This document shows, one piece after another, positions 63,511 to 64,000 of a DNA stretch of 64,000 nucleotides. Numbering within the stretch: the first letter of the stretch is position 1; every line of letters starts with the position of its first letter. Below the pieces are notes generated by a model. It worked only from the letters and a program-made list of their open reading frames with translations. It did no database searches and was not told where the DNA came from. Source of the DNA: an uncultured Microbulbifer sp. (lineage in GTDB: Bacteria; Pseudomonadota; Gammaproteobacteria; Pseudomonadales; Cellvibrionaceae); NCBI RefSeq assembly GCF_947489355.1, contig NZ_CANLDD010000012.1:1-64000 (forward strand), in the 5' to 3' direction. The position numbers and the translations under genes are program-made.

Positions 63511-64000
63511 GGAGCAGGGACGCTTACTGGAAGCAGGCCAATCGCGCTCTGCTGGTAAAGGCACTGGCGGAGTTATGCTACGAGCAGGCACTGGTGGCAG
63601 AGCCCTTGTCTGAGGGTAGATACAGTGTGCCATTGGCCTCAGGGGTGAAATATCATTTCCACGCCTGGTTGACCATCTGGGACTGGCTCCTGATCGAGGC
63701 TGAAAGTATCGAGCGTGAGCACCATGGCCAGCGTGCCCCGGCCGAAGATGCGGCCCAGTTCTTTATCGACGCCGCCGGGGATCTGGAAGCCACACCCAGT
63801 ACCCTGGGCAACCTACTGCACGAGTTGGCCAATACCCTGGTGGCCGATGTCGCTCTGCTGGAAAAGCGCGAAGGCCTCAGAGCGGAAACGCTGGCGCAAC
63901 TGTCCGATGAGCAGTTGCAGTGCCTGCTGGATGGCCACCCCAAGGCCATGGTCAACAAAGGGCGGATTGGTTGGGGTGCGCGGGAATTCAATCTCTACGC
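63507..64000 (+). CDS. Second NIS synthetase, IucC/AlcC-like (partial)
   Basis: The N-terminal 164 residues of a second siderophore synthetase, cut by the window edge. The opening (DAYWKQANRALLVKALAELCYEQ) and DGHPKAMVNKGRIGWG near residue 147 resemble type C synthetases such as AlcC, DesD and IucC, whose GHP...NKGRIGF motif binds ATP and the substrate carboxylate. It starts at the ATG overlapping the stop of the acyltransferase gene. A lysine or diamine N-hydroxylase would be expected further on, outside the window. Confidence 0.88.
   Translation, partial: MRSRDAYWKQANRALLVKALAELCYEQALVAEPLSEGRYSVPLASGVKYHFHAWLTIWDWLLIEAESIEREHHGQRAPAEDAAQFFIDAAGDLEATPSTLGNLLHELANTLVADVALLEKREGLRAETLAQLSDEQLQCLLDGHPKAMVNKGRIGWGAREFNLY

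Noticed and set aside
1-64000. CRISPR arrays, tRNA or rRNA genes, insertion sequences, prophage
   Set aside because: No regularly spaced repeats, no cloverleaf-like segments with TTCGA arms in a proper context, and no transposase or phage genes were seen.

Overview
The window is a 64-kb piece of a bacterial chromosome, almost certainly from a marine gammaproteobacterium close to Microbulbifer / Cellvibrionales. The evidence is the conserved gammaproteobacterial blocks suhB / trmJ-iscRSUA-hscBA-fdx-iscX-ndk-rlmN and pilW-rodZ-ispG-hisS-yfgM-bamB-der, an NhaC-type Na+/H+ antiporter, and a secreted chitinase, GDSL autotransporter, M28 peptidase and TonB-dependent receptor typical of polymer-degrading marine bacteria. 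The genus is inferred; no rRNA or tRNA gene was seen.

Layout. 1-1175: gene-poor, AT-rich, with palindromes and one small lipoprotein gene. 1176-7812: DUF3549 protein and nhaC (minus strand), then an acyltransferase, dinG and yqcC (plus). 8103-11376: a three-gene set of retropepsin-like lipoprotein, membrane protein with an inactive transglutaminase domain, and RimK-like ATP-grasp ligase, a predicted peptide-ligation system of unknown substrate. 12025-14031: hybrid histidine kinase whose receiver has lost its phosphoacceptor. 14128-31947: the housekeeping core, with Fe-S assembly under two back-to-back IscR-like sites, then rRNA/tRNA methylation, pilus assembly, cell shape, isoprenoid synthesis, histidyl-tRNA charging, outer-membrane assembly and ribosome maturation.

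32127-40808 is mixed metabolism: succinate-semialdehyde dehydrogenase, TrmO, an M49-like zinc lipoprotein, an Atm1-type ABC exporter, an acyl-CoA synthetase and a DUF1540 protein. 41472-54248 is an accessory, secretion-rich stretch: a chitinase with two N-terminal modules, an esterase autotransporter, an aminopeptidase with a pre-peptidase C-terminal domain and a TonB-dependent receptor, with ArfB, a GNAT protein and a DUF2799 lipoprotein between them. 54397-59085 holds a glycerophosphodiesterase, a flavin reductase, a tandem-rubredoxin/reductase fusion, carbonic anhydrase and an acetyltransferase. 59246-64000 is an NRPS-independent siderophore locus: a divergent MFS exporter, then synthetase, acyltransferase and a second synthetase cut by the window edge, with a Fur-like site in the divergent region.

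The most unusual items are the retropepsin/7TM/ATP-grasp operon next to a kinase with a dead receiver, the rubredoxin-rubredoxin-reductase fusion, the M49-like lipoprotein with an HEXXH motif, and an 84-bp element with perfect 18-bp inverted ends in the 3' region of a small lipoprotein gene. No CRISPR array, insertion sequence or prophage was found.
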